Shown: one piece after another, positions 34,536-46,639 of the stretch
Numbering within the stretch: the first letter of the stretch is position 1
How the letters are laid out: each line of letters opens with the position of its first letter
DNA from: Pontederia crassipes
Lineage: Eukaryota; Streptophyta; Magnoliopsida; Commelinales; Pontederiaceae
Direction: 5' to 3'
Assembly: GCA_030549335.1 (NCBI GenBank)
Contig: CM060197.1
Coordinates: 47,457,654-47,521,653 of the forward strand
Length of the DNA stretch: 64,000 nucleotides
The notes under the pieces: generated by a model
Seen by the model: the letters and a program-made list of their open reading frames with translations, nothing else
What the model was told of the DNA's origin: nothing
The model's database searches: none
Position numbers and translations under genes: made by a program

Positions 34536-37535
34536 GGGACTCCATGAGGCAATACCTCCCAGAGACACCGATGACGATAGAAGGAAATAATTATTCGGTT
34601 GACCTCATAGTACTACCCATGGTGGACTATGAGGTCATATTGCGAATGGATTGATTATGATACCATAATCCCTACATGATGTGCCGGCAAAGAAAGGTCA
34701 TGATTAACAAGAAGGATGACAGTTCTGTAACCTTTCACGGAATTTCATTCCAATGAAAGGAAGATGATCGTCTCTTTAGCCAAGGCAACCAAGATGCTGA
34801 GCAAGGGTTGCCGAGGATTCTTGGCGAGTGTGATCAAGAGTGACTTCCAACCTAAACCACTACAAGAACTTGAAGTGGTAAAGGACTTTCCAAATGTGTT
34901 TCCTGGTGAGCTTTCGAGATTACCTCCGAAAAGGGAAATTGATTTCCATCTTGAGTTGATGCCAGGGACGGCCCCCAATTTTTAAACCTTCTTACAGGAT
35001 GGCACAAGTTGAGATGAAGGAACTAAAGGCACAATTGTGGGAACTGTTGGACAGGAATGTGTCCCCATGGGGTGCACCTATCTTATTTGTAAAGAAGAAG
35101 GATGGATCATTGAGGCTATGTATTGATTATAGGATGCTCAATAAAGTGACCATCAAGAATAAGAACTCATTACTCAGGATAGATGATCTTTTTTATCAGT
35201 TGTCTTCTGCATCAGCCTTAGCCTTTTCAAATATTGACTTGAGAAGTGGATACAATCAACTCAGAGTGGCTGATCAAGACATAGCAAAGACAACTTTTAG
35301 ATCAAGGTATGACCATTATGAATTTTTGATTATGCCTTTTGGATGACAAATGCTCCTGCAATATTTATGGATTTGATGAACATAATATTCAAGCCTCATT
35401 TGGATAGGTTTGTGATAGTGTTTGTGGACGACATCCTGATATATTCATCAAGTTTCGAAGAATTTCAGAAGCACTTACAAATTGTTCTGGAGACTTCGCG
35501 ACAACAACAATTGTATGCAAGGTTCTCCAAGTGTAAGTTCTGATTGAAACAAGTGATGTTTTTGGGTCACATTATTTTAAAGAAAGGCATTTCTGTGGAC
35601 CCAGCAAAGATTGAAGCAGTTATGAACTGAGAAAGATCAAAGATTGTGACTGAAATTAGGAGTTTTCTAAGATTGACCGACTACTATAAAAGGTTTATTC
35701 AAGATTTCTCCCCAATGACCAAATTGACCAGGAAAGGAGGGAAGTTTAACTGAAACCAGAAGTGTGAGTAAAGCTTCCTAGAATTGAAGAAGAGTCTGAC
35801 CTCCTAACAATCCCCACAGGAGTTGGAGACTACACGATGTACAACAATGCTAGTGGCACTGGACTGGGATGTGTGCTTATGCAGCATAGAAGAGTGGTTG
35901 CTTATGCTTCAAGGCAACTCAAGTCTCATGAGAGGAACTACCCCACTCATGATCTGAAACTAGCGGCAGTGGTATTTGTCTTAAAGATCTGGAGTCACTA
36001 TTTGTATGGAGAAGAATTCAAAGTGTACACTGATAATAAGAGTTTCAAGTATGTGTTCTCCCAAAATAAACTCAACATGAGACAAAGAAGATGGCTAGAG
36101 TTTCTAAAAGATTATGAGTTTGATATCCTCTACCATTTAGGAAAGGCCAACTCAGTGGCAGATGCTTTAAGTAGGAAATATGACGATTCGGTGCTTGTTT
36201 GAGGGTCTACAAGTGGATTCTAATTGGAGGAAGCACACAAGGAAGACTGATGATGCACTGTGTCATCCAGCTTTAACTAGCGACAAAGATTGCTCAAGCA
36301 CAGAATGAGGACCCAGAATATAAGGATACGAAAACTTTGTGTGAGAAGGAACACCCATAATATAAACCTGATGATGATGAAACTATTATGTTCCAAGGCA
36401 GACTGTGGGTACCTGAGGATAAGGAACCGAAGGAAGAAATTCTGACTGAGTGTCACAAGTCAGAATTTGTCATTTACCTAAGAACTATTAAGATGTTCAA
36501 AGACCTTCAGATAACATTTTGGTGGAAGGATATGAGAAGTGAGGTGGCTGAATTTGTGTGTAAGTATTTAGTCTGGCAACAGGTGAAGATTGAGCACTAG
36601 AAGTCATCCACTACCCATACCTCAGTGGAAGTGGGAAGAAATTTTAGGACTCCCAAGGACACAAAAAGGACATGACACTATTTGCATCATTGTGGACAGA
36701 TTAATTAAGTCTGCTCACTTTTTACCATACAACGTAAGGCAAGCAGCCGCGAGTATGGTACAACTATATGTGGATGAGATCATCCGGATACACCGAATTC
36801 ATGTTTCCATTGTATCAGATAGAGACCCGAGATTCTCTGTAAGGTTTTGGAGAGGATTGCAGTATGCTTTTGACACAAGGATGCACTACAATACTGTCTT
36901 TCACCCTCGATGGACAGAGTGAAAGGACAATCCAGACTCTGGAGAGCATGTGCTATTGATTGGCAAGACAACTGGAACGATCTTGTAGGTCTCCTACATG
37001 TTGGAGTGTAGTTAGTGAAGGAAGATTATTAGGACCTGAACTAGTAGAGAAGTATGTAGAAAAAGTAGATCTGATCAAGAAAATGATCATGGCAGCTCAG
37101 AGCCACCATAAAAGTTATGCAGATAGAAAAAGAAGGAAACAGATCTACCAAGTTGGGGACCATGTACTGTTGAAGGTGTCTCTTGCCAAAGGAGTCATGA
37201 GATTCAGCAAGAAAGAAAAATTGACTCATACTATTTGAGATTCTGGAGAAAGTTGGAGAAGGAGCATACAAACTGGCATTACCCCCTTCATATGCAAGGA
37301 TCCATAATGTCTTTTACATGTCTATGTTACGCATGTATACAAATGATAGCTTCCATGTGGTGGTGATTGAAGAATCAACTATCAAAGAAAACCTCGCATA
37401 CGAAGAGTACCCGACAGAGGTACTTGAATATGGTGAGCGTCGTCTGAGGAACGTAATAGTAAAAATGGTGAAAATTGCATGGAAGCACCATAATGAAATT
37501 GAAGCAACATGAGAACTAGAAGATGAGATGAAAGG
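34536..37535 (+). pseudogene. Gypsy pol pseudogene (protease end, RT, RNase H, integrase, chromodomain-like tail)
   Basis: The protease tail (a YEVILRMD segment) lies near 34625. RT runs 34764-35543, with [20 protein letters not shown] and the catalytic FVDDILIY; a one-base deletion near 35341 breaks the frame right after MPFG. RNase H lies at 35837-36202 ([19 protein letters not shown], ending [12 protein letters not shown]). Integrase lies at 36388-37238; its HHCC finger has lost residues, the two Asp segments (IIVDRLIKSAHF, VSDRDPRF) remain, and a frameshift precedes the Glu. The tail at 37250-37535 has LPPSYARIHNVFYMSMLR and a WKHHNEIEAT segment typical of chromovirus integrase ends. Several stops make it non-functional. 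Confidence 0.9.
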
Positions 37536-37599
37536 ATAATTTCCAAAACTATTTAGTAAGTGTTCTACCTTATATTAAAATTTGAGGATGAATTTTCTT

Positions 37600-37611
37600 T
37601 TAAGGGGAGGT
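37600..37611 (+). other. Polypurine tract before the 3' LTR
   Basis: TTAAGGGGAGG(T) lies immediately upstream of the TGTAACACCCC LTR start, the usual plus-strand primer position. Confidence 0.8.
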
Positions 37612-37647
37612 TGTAACACCCCAGGTGTAATTGTGTTTTTTGGCCAA

Positions 37648-39342
37648 CACTACAAGAAAATCGCGATTTTCTGGCGGTTCACAATCCATCTCAATTTGCG
37701 ACGGATTTTTTGACAGTTTCGTTTCCGACGGATTTTTCGATAGTTATGACCGTTGAAAATGATTTATATTATTATTTAATTTTTTGACGGTTAGGAACTT
37801 CGATATTTCCGACGGATATCCATCCGTCACGACCGTCGAAAATGAAAAAATAAATTATGTAATTTATTATATTATTATTTAATTTTTTCGACGGATTTTT
37901 CGACGGTCACGACCGTCGGAAATAAAAAAATTATGTAATTTATTATATTATTATTTAACTTTTCCGACGGATTTTCCGACAATCACGACCGTCGAAAAGG
38001 AAAAATTAAATTATGTATTTTTTTATATTATTATTTAATTTTTCGATGATTAAAAATGTCGATTTTTCCGACGGATATCAATTCATCGCAAAATCCGTCG
38101 CAATTTTCGATGGTCGTGACCGTCGGTAAATGTATAATAATATAATATAAATAGTATTTTTATTAATATAACTAGCGATGGCCCAAACCGTCGTAATTAT
38201 CGACAGTTTTGACCGTCGGTAACGATTACTGACGGTTCAAATCATCGATAAAATAAAAAATAAATATTATATATAACTAAATATTTTTTCTACGGTCACA
38301 ATCGTCGGTAATTATAAAAATAGTTAATATTTACATTTTCGACGGCCAAAGCCGTCGGTAATTAAAATTTCGTTATCCCGCTTTTTTTTCCCTTTTCCCG
38401 CTTTCTCTCATCTTTTCCCCTTATATATATTTTTTTCTCTCATCTTTTCCTCCTCTCCTCTCTCTCTCTCTCCCTCTCGGCCCGCGAGCACCGATCGTCC
38501 CTCTCCCGCACCGGACGCCGGCGACCCTCCCGCGCCGACGACACTCTCCCGCGCCGGCCAAGAAGGAGATTGCGCCGGCCAAGAATTCTTCCTCTCCCGC
38601 GTCGGTGTCTCTCTCTCTCTCTCCGGCCAGAGGCCGCTAGCGGCCGAATCTTGGCCTCCAACGGTCGGATCGGCCGCCGGGCGTTCGGATCGGCCGTCGG
38701 GCGTTCGGATCGGCCGCCGGGCGTTCAGATCGGCCGCTGGACGTTCGGATCCGGCCGCCTGACGGTGGATCCAGTCACCGGGTGTTCGGATCCGGCCTCT
38801 CGCGGAAGGATCGGCCGCCGAGCGGCTGGATCCGTCGCCTGGCGGATCCGGCCCCCAGTGGCCGGATCAACCGGCTTGCGGCCGGATTTGGCCGCTAATG
38901 TTTTTTATATTTAAAAAAATCTTTGCGATGGGTGCGACCGCCGAAAGATCGACGGTTGCGACGACCGTCGAAAGTTTCGATAGTTTCGACCGTCACAACT
39001 TTTCGACGGTTCGAACCACTGGCCTTTTTCGGCGGTTACGACCGTCGGAACTTGCGACGGTTCGAACCACCAGCCTTTTTCGGCGGTTGCGACCGTCGAA
39101 ACTTGTGACGGTTCGAACCGCCGGCCCTTTTCGGCGGTTGCAACCGTCGAAAACTTACGACGGTTCCAACCGCCGGGACTTTTTTCGACGGTTCTGACCG
39201 TCGATATTTTCGACGAATTTTTTTCGACCCACGCAAATCGATTTGGGATGAGCATTTTTTCGACGGATCGATTCCGACTGAAAAACCATTGGTAATTGCG
39301 TTACCGACGGTTTTCGGGCTGATTACCGACGGTCTAGTAGTG
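37648..39342. mobile_element. Non-autonomous CACTA element (1695 bp)
   Basis: The ends are CACTACAAGAAAATCGCG and, inverted, CACTACTAGACCGTCGGTAA. The element is flanked by a CAA/CAA 3 bp target duplication (37645-37647, 39343-39345). Both ends carry many CGACGGTCACGACCGTCGG-type palindromic subterminal repeats (about 37680-38360 and 38930-39330). The middle (about 38390-38900) is unlike the rest: a CT-rich tract followed by a GC-rich minisatellite. No transposase is present. The empty site is preserved in the 5' LTR at 31303-31313. Confidence 0.93.
38395..38890. repeat. CT-rich and GC-rich core of the CACTA element
   Basis: A (CT)n/(TC)n tract (38400-38480, 38605-38625) is followed by a 20 bp-period minisatellite (GGATCGGCCGCCGGGCGTTC-like) at 38663-38760, decaying into further GGATCC/GGCCG units. 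Codon-like but low-complexity open frames exist on both strands. The composition suggests captured host promoter and 5' exon sequence, which is inference. Confidence 0.5.
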
Positions 39343-39928
39343 CAAAATCCCTAACCTCCCTATTTAAAGATCTAAGAATTCATGGTTTATCTCTTTTCTT
39401 CATCTGGACTCTCGACGGCTAGAGTTGAGGAAGGAGATATTGAAGAATAAGGAGGAGGGGGAAGAGGAAGAAGAGGAGAATCAACTAGAGGGATCAAGGT
39501 ATGTAAAAGAGATCCAACCCCTCTCTCATCTCTCAATGTTTCTTCTGTAAAGAATTAAGAGTAAGAGGACGATGTGTTCTTTTATTGGATTGTGATTGAG
39601 GGATTTTATTTATGTAAATCATTAGATCCGTGCAGACATAAGTTTTCTAGGTTATGATTTATGACATATGTAGATTTTATGAAGAGATTCAATAGTTAGG
39701 ATTCATATGATCTTATTATTCATAATTTGGGATGGACCCTAGATCTAAGAATTTGATGTTTTTGCATGATTTTTCATGTGCTTTTGATGCTCATTGATGT
39801 ATAGATCAGACCTAGTCCCTTTAGGATACTTCGCATTGCATTTTCTCAAAGTTTTATGGAAAAATGCGTATGACGCGCGTGTAATACGGACTAGAGGCTA
39901 TTAATACGGGCAACAGGGCAAAAATACG

Positions 39929-40613
39929 TGTTAGGATTTCTGCACGAGAGAAATTATGCACCGCGAGAAAAACCCGAGAAATTTAAGGCGGCGCAGAATT
40001 GTATTAGATGGAAGAAATAGAAGAGGATTACAAGATCAGATGATTCAGGATTGTCCAGGATGGTCTTACAAGCCTTGATTACAAGTCCTTTTATAGGGCC
40101 TTGGAGAAACAACTCCTACTCTAACTTAAGGGCCTAATCCTACTAGGCATGCAAGCCCCTTCTCTAAAAAAACCTCTTTGGATTAGGATTAGAAATCTGA
40201 CTTCCTGAAGACCCTTGAAGATCTCGGCCAACTTGAATTCCTCCATTGAATCAAATTGGGCCGGGCACCCACCTGGCGCCCGCCAGACCCGGGCGTGCCC
40301 GGGGCGCGCCCTGGCTGTCCAGTCCGAGTCCCACTCGGACTGGGACTCCTCTAGGTGTCCTTGCTGTCTTCAAGTCTTTCTCCATGTCCAGACTCCATCT
40401 CCACGTCATCCTCAGTCCAGAAGGGAGCTCGGCCCTTCAAGAATCCGTCATGTCCTTCTCGACATCGAAAACCGGCCGACTCCTATTTCTACTAGGAGTA
40501 GGAATCCTTCCGACCCTGCACTTCTCGTCCAAGCATCTCTCGAAGTCTCCCTACTACTTCTTTGGATCCAAACAGATTTTTAGTTAAAGTAAGATTTAAG
40601 ACATTATTTAACA
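39929..40613 (-). mobile_element. Copia solo LTR nested in the gypsy 3' LTR
   Basis: TGTTAGGA...TTAACA ends match the copia LTR at 30732-31096. ATACG occurs on both sides (39924-39928 and 40614-40618), a 5 bp target duplication. The 5' LTR is uninterrupted at the same place (about 31858). A minus-strand CCTATAAAAGG box near 40090 gives the orientation. Overlapping open frames at 40215-40587 lie within LTR sequence and have no support. Confidence 0.92.
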
Positions 40614-41999
40614 ATACGGGCAGACCATATTTTCTGCTCCGAGCCTAATACAGCCTTTAGGCTGTTAATACCATTTGGACGGCAAAAATACGAGCTGATC
40701 GTATTTTTATGTGCGAGCCTAATACGACCTATAGAAAGTTAATACGACCTGGAAGGTAAAAAAATGACCCGACCGTATTTTCATATGCGAGCCTAATATG
40801 ACTTGGAGGATTTTAATATGGGCTGGAAGGCAATAATACGACCTGGCTGTATTGTTCTCGTAGATTGAGTATACTTATAATATTTTAAACTTATTTTCAA
40901 AGTATTTATACTATGTACTGATGCTCGATGATTGTATATGAACGTAGATACACGAAATGCATGGACAGTCGTAACTAGGTCAAAATATGAAGATTGAGTG
41001 ACGTAAATTATTTGATAATTATGATAATAATGAATCCAATTAAAGAATATTGTTACTTGTCGCCTCTCAAACTGATGATAGGAAATACTATGCCGTGCTC
41101 CATTGCGTTAGAATTTCTCTTGGGAACTTACTGTGTCCTACATTTTGGAGTTAGCATTTTCTTGGAGAATAATTGTATCCTACCGGTAACGACATGTATA
41201 TTCTCATTCACTCTCGGATGATGGAGCCTCGGCTCCAAAGCCTAGATAGCCTACTAGAGGGCAACGACTTGATTATTCAATTACTGATAAGTTCAAAAAT
41301 TACTGAACTGACTGACTGAACTGAAAAAACTGATGACCACGAAAGTGAGATACAATGGGTTATGAAGCAACCCTTAGGATATTACTGAAGCAAGGTAATG
41401 ACAAGTCCTAGTCACTTAGGATGCTTACTGATACTGACTGAATGTTACATGACTGATTGTTACAGTACGGTTATTGATGACCTTATGAAATGAACTAATG
41501 ACATGTACATTTGATGAATATGACATGGAATGCATATTTTTTTATTTATTAAACTGTCATATATATGTCATGTAGTATCATGCTTAGGATGCATTTTACT
41601 GCATTGGCCTTTACATACTCTAACTGGGCAACCTGCAATCTGAATCCGTGCAAGTAATTAAATTGATTGGATGGATGGCTGACTCAACTCATGACGACGA
41701 AGTTACACATGACAATAGCTTAAGAATGGATGAAGTCATGAGTCACTAGAGTCTGTTCTAGATATGAAGTTGAACAATGGCCTATTTATGTTTTATGACA
41801 TTAATCTTATTGATTTTTTTTTCACTTAAAGTCTTCCGCTAAATAGATTATGATTTTATCCTATTTTAAATGAATATTAGTTTCCGTTGCATTAATATAT
41901 GGATCATTTTATTTTAATGATGTCATGATGAACGGGTTAGCACTGTCGAAATAACCTAATTGCCCATGACATTTGAGGGTGAAATTTAGAAGTATTACA

Positions 42000-42821
42000 G
42001 GTTCATTGTTGTTTATTAATATCCGACTAATCCATGTTCCAACGAGAATAGTTAAAAAAAAAAACTTAAAACTATTAACATCGAATGATTCTAAAATACA
42101 ACTTCACTATTGGGCTGTGTACTTGGTTGGTTATTGGCATCCGGTTCATCCTATCTTCTTTGCTAATTCCGTGCTTTCCTAATTATCCGGCTATGGCATC
42201 CATTCTTCATTTTTTTCTCCATGTATTACATCGAGAGGAACGCAACCCCAACATTTTATTATAATGAAAGTAAAAATAAAAATAATATTTCACAGTTATT
42301 TAAAAAATAAAATAAATTTAATGAAAGAGTTTCAAGTGTCAAATTTGGACAAATTAATCGATTAAAATTTATAATTTGTAGTTTAGAGTTACGCTTAAAA
42401 AAACTGATAATTCAGGAGTGTTAAAAGTTAAAAACTAACAATCCTGATTGATTTATCACCCTTGAAATAGTATTAGATAACTTAAGAAAAATAATATGCT
42501 TCACTGAGAAAAAAAAAACAAAGCAGCAATCTTTTCATTGAGAAAAAAAGATTTGTAGCCGGACGCTGTTTTGGAGGTGTTATGTCAAGTCTTTTTGCAG
42601 TCAATGTTATTTTTTTAGTAAAAACTTTTTCTAGTAGGACCCAGAAGATTAGAGAGGTCGTTCGTCTCATTAACAAAACAATACAATAATAGAGGCGTAG
42701 TTCGTCTCATTAACATAATAACGTCCATAATAGATGGGTAGTTCGTCTCATAATTGGCATCCATTTCTCTTTCCTTTCCATTCGCTCCTTCCAGCACTCT
42801 GTTTCTTCTATACTTTGAGTC
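42000..42821 (+). promoter_or_regulatory. 5' flank of the CNL gene, duplicated at the first locus
   Basis: No TATA box can be assigned with confidence. The block CTAGTAGGACCC (about 42630) and the repeated GTTCGTCTCATTAACA (three versions at 42660-42750) are shared with 22420-22470 upstream of the lost CNL copy, so this region was part of the duplicated unit. A pyrimidine-rich leader (42765-42815) precedes the ATG. Confidence 0.45.
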
Positions 42822-45800
42822 ATGGCCGAGTCCGTTGCTGCGGGTGTGGTTAATCCACTGACGAGTTTCATGCTGGGTCCTCTGATGCGGCAAGTCTACG
42901 TCGTCAAAGTTGGAGAAAAAGTGAAGGATCTGGAGGTGAAGATGGAAGATCTGAGCAAGCTAACCAGCGATATCCAAAGTGAAATCACAAGGGATGTGGA
43001 TGAAGCTGAGAGACGGTATCAAATTCGGCGGTGCACCCAACAACTGGAAGGACGGTTGGAGAGAGTTCGTCGCATGGCAAACGAGGTGAGTGACATAAAA
43101 AATAAGTATGAACAACTAGGAAGGTGGTGCTTTGGCAGGTGCTCAGGTGACATCATCTCCATGTATAAAATCGGGAGAAGGGCAACCAGGAAGATGGCGG
43201 AGGTGACCGATTTGCACCAAAAGTTGGAAGAGGCTATGAAGAGCGGCAGCCTCACTCAGGCATTGCCTTTGCCCCCTGGCCATAAAATGGCAAGCACGTC
43301 CAACTTGGTAGCGACCGAGTCCAACCTCAGGAAGGTTATCGATTACCTCGCCGATGGGGTTGGAGTTGTCGGGATATTTGGGATGGGGGGAGTTGGCAAG
43401 ACGACTCTCTTGAAAAGTGTCAACGACAACATTCTCTCCCTTGACAACGTCAACTCCAACTCTGCTCCTGATTCTGCTGCCCGGGTTGGGGGTGATGAAG
43501 AAAGAAGACCGCATTTTGACCATGTAATATGGGTCACGGTTTCAAAAGATCGCGCTGATGTTCAAAGGTTGCAAGATGTCATAGCAAAACAACTCAAACT
43601 TACGTTACCAAATGATGACGAAAGCTCACGGGCCATGAGCATTTCCAGTTTCTTGAGAAACAAAAGTTTTGCTCTGTTGCTGGATGACATTTGGAAGGGT
43701 TTGGATCTGGATGAAATTGGCATCCCAAAAGGAGTAAGACGCGCCGTGGTGTTCACTACAAGATCAGAGGCTATATGTGGCGAGATGGATGCCGAAAGGA
43801 AAGTCAAGGTGGATGTTCTGAAACCAGAGGATGCATGGAGCCTCTTCCAGAAGAAGGTCCAGATTGAGAATATCGAGAGCGACACGGAAATAGGAAATCT
43901 AGCGAGACAAGTTGCTGAGGAATGCAGAGGTCTTCCCCTGGCGCTCATCACCATCGGTCGAGCCATGTACTCCAAAAAGACCAGCGGAGAGTGGACGCAC
44001 GCTCTCGACTCACTAAGGAACTCGAACTTAGCTGATGTCGTTCCAGAGGCAGATCCAGAGAAGATTATGAGATCGCTGAAGTTCAGCTATGATAATTTGA
44101 TCGATGAAGAAACAAAACAGTGCTTCTTGTATTGCGCCTTGTTTCCAGAAGATCCCCAAGAAGGAGTTGATTCAATGTCTTTTGGGCCATGGCGTGTTTG
44201 ATTCTCAGAATATTAATGATATTGGTAAAATGTACAACGGTTGGTGACACTCTAATAGGACGTCTTACGTCAGCATGTTTACTGGAATCAAGACAATCAA
44301 TTGAAATGACTCTAATTGATTGGCTTCAGTATCCCGTAGATGACATCCTGAGAATGCATGATATTATTCGCGAACATGGCCTTATGGATCGCCAACGACT
44401 ATAAAACGAATAATAGCAAATGGATTGTCCGTGCAGGACTAAAGGGAGAAGAGCCCCTGAGGAATATTAATAACTGGGAATCGGCAGAACGACTATCACT
44501 CATGATGATTGATATGATATGAGGAAACTTCCGGAACCTGAACAGAGCTCTAATTTATTTACTTTGATGATCCAAGGAAATTATTCTTTAACAATGATCC
44601 CCAAGACCTTCTTTCAACATTTTACTTCATTGACTTATTTGGATATGCCACGTACTGGTATCAACATATTTCCAGAGGAGTTGACCATGCTTGTTAAGCT
44701 TCAATATCTCAACCTATCATTTACGCACATTGAATCATTAAGCTCAGACTTGAAGAATTTGGTGAAATTGAGGTACTTAATATTAAATTCTTGTTTCCTC
44801 AAAGATATTCCACCAGAGTTGATTTCTAGTCTCCCAAGCTTACAAGTGTTGGACCTTTATTCAACTAGTATTACATTTGATCTATCAATCCATCCCATCG
44901 ACACAAAAGTGAATGAGCTGAAGAGGTTGAAAGGGAGGATCAAGGCTCTCGGACTTGCCGTGACGTTGCGAGACTTCTCATCCCTCGATGAATGTGTCGA
45001 TCGCACAACCATTTGGGAGTTGGAAGTCTCTGGGTGCTCAAGTGATTCATGCCCACTTCTAGACAAGTTGATGGTGGGCAAAGACATTGAGGAATTGGTC
45101 TTGGATAAATTTGATTCATTACAGAAATTGACAATCAGGAGTCATGATCAATATGGACGTTGTTAATAATGTCTTGAATTTGAATCCAATTGGTCCTCAT
45201 ACGTAGTCAGACGCTTCAGCAGAATTTTCCTACGGGGTCTCGCTGCCCGGTCAGCGAGTCTGTGGAGGTCAAGGGGGGATCCTCTGCGGGAGTTGTAAGG
45301 GGGCGGAGCCCCCTGAACGAAAATTTTTTAAAATATTCTGTATGTGATTCGGATTTGATTTATTTTCTTATCACGAGATAGGCGTCCTATTTTCAGGGGA
45401 TTTATTTAGAGTCCAAGTCCGTATGTAATTCTTATCATCTCTCAAAGAGAGTATCTATATAAACTTTCTAGGGGTCTAAACAGAAATCCATCATTGTAAT
45501 TATCGTTATTTCATAACAAAGAGCCGCCACCATTTTTTCTCTTCGCGTTCTTCTGTATTTTCGTGCGATCCCTCTCTCCCTCTTTTCGTAACAGACGTTT
45601 TCCTCGATTAACTAAGCTCGTTCTCTCTAATTTAAGTAGATTGGAGAAGATAACGTGGGAATGGCGGACGACGTCTCTGGAAAGGTTTCCTAAACTCACT
45701 GCTATCGTAATTAATAGCTGCCAAATGACGGACATTTCATGGATTCGACATGCCACATGCGTAACATATAATTAATAGCAAGGAATTGAGCAATATAATT

Positions 45801-46639
45801 ACTAGCGATGAAAATGATTGTAGGCCATCAATAACATTTTCTCATCTCAGAATGATCTGGCTGGAGAAGTTGCCAAAGCTGCGCAACATATACGAAGGAA
45901 CCATCTATTGTCCCTTGCAAGAAGGATTATACGTGAAAGGCTGTGAAGATTTGACAAGACTACCGTTTAATTTTCATTCACGTATAACTAACAACCGACC
46001 ATTGCACATTGAAGTAGAACCATCTGAATGGTGGGAGGCTTTAAAGTGGGAAGATGACAACATCAAATCTCAACTTGAACGCTTGAGGTAAGTCTGAACC
46101 TGAGAGCTTAATTAATTTCATGTTTTCCTTTTCCATTCTTTGGTGATCACTTAAATATATTTGTTATTATTGAAGTTTTTTTTCTTTTTTTCTTAAAAAT
46201 TAACCCACACGAATATGGCATGCACTTCTTTTTTCTTATCCTTTCCGATGACTGTGATTGCTATTTTAGTGTTTGCTCATATGCAATTATTATTCAAATC
46301 AATTTGTCTACATGTGAAACTAATGCAGTTCATTAGTTGTGGGGATGTTGGATTCTATCTCCTCAGCAGTATCTTCTTAATATACTGCTTATATATGTAT
46401 AATGCAGCTCATAAATCAAATCATTAATGCAGCTCATTTGTCTCCAAATTGTGTTTTTTTTTTTTCTATTGGAACTCCTTATATATGTATAATCAAAGCT
46501 GCTTTTTTTTTACATTGTGGGGAACTGCTCCATAAATTTGGGATTCTTTCGGTGTTAGATCACATGTCATTAACTATCATGTAATATCTTTTTCAATGCT
46601 TGAAGGGTGAACAAACCTCTTTGGATGCTTGGAATCTAG
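42822..46639 (+). pseudogene. CC-NBS-LRR (CNL) resistance-type gene, disrupted
   Basis: The start ATG 42822 opens a 459-codon frame: a coiled-coil-type region (about 1-165), then NB-ARC with P-loop GMGGVGKTT (187-195), kinase-2 LLLDDIW (285-291), an FTTRSE segment (311-316), GLPLAL (369-374) and CFLYCALFPED (434-444). An extra Ser/Asn/Asp-rich loop of about 20 residues follows the P-loop region. Just after FPED the frame breaks. The winged-helix part and the MHD-type motif (LRMHDIIREHGL) continue in another frame to 44404, with further breaks at 44400-44520. LRRs follow at 44519-45155 and, after a solo LTR, at 45599-46087. A GTAAGT donor (46088) and a short last exon (46606-46639) complete the model. 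Family members are intracellular immune receptors; the breaks argue against a functional full-length product. Confidence 0.92.
45161..45593 (+). mobile_element. Solo LTR inserted in the LRR exon
   Basis: The 433 bp segment begins TGTTAATA and ends CGTAACA. It is flanked by GACGT on both sides (45156-45160 and 45594-45598). It contains a TCTATATAAAC promoter box (about 45454) and a GGGGGCGGAGCCCCC hairpin near 45299. LRR coding sequence continues on the far side, so the insertion hit an exon. It resembles short copia-type LTRs. Confidence 0.92.

Larger units (their letters stand above)
31288..41999 (+). mobile_element. Ty3/gypsy retrotransposon (chromovirus, Tekay/Del-like) with three nested insertions
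   Basis: The element has a 5' LTR (31288-34027), a primer-binding site, a pol pseudogene, a polypurine tract and a 3' LTR (37612-41999). Without the insertions both LTRs are close to 2.0 kb. The domain order protease-RT-RNase H-integrase identifies Ty3/gypsy. The pol wording and the C-terminal chromodomain-like tail suggest the Tekay/Del lineage (inference). The first ~12 bp of the 5' LTR are missing, so no target duplication can be tested. Confidence 0.85.
37612..41999 (+). repeat. 3' LTR of the gypsy element with nested CACTA and solo LTR
   Basis: It starts TGTAACACCCC and ends GTATTACA, against GTGTTACA in the 5' copy. After subtracting the CACTA element (1695 bp), the copia solo LTR (685 bp) and their target duplications, 2000 bp remain and align with the 5' LTR throughout. 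The AATACG/CGTATT palindromic cluster is at 39890-39928 and 40614-40860. Confidence 0.88.

Noticed and set aside
38440-39255. Multiple long open frames in the CACTA element as a passenger gene
   Set aside because: They are low-complexity Arg/Gly/Ser-rich translations of a minisatellite and palindromic repeats on both strands; a captured fragment is possible, but a gene cannot be supported.
40215-40587. Two overlapping frames of 113-122 codons as a host gene
   Set aside because: They lie wholly inside the copia solo LTR and show no domain.
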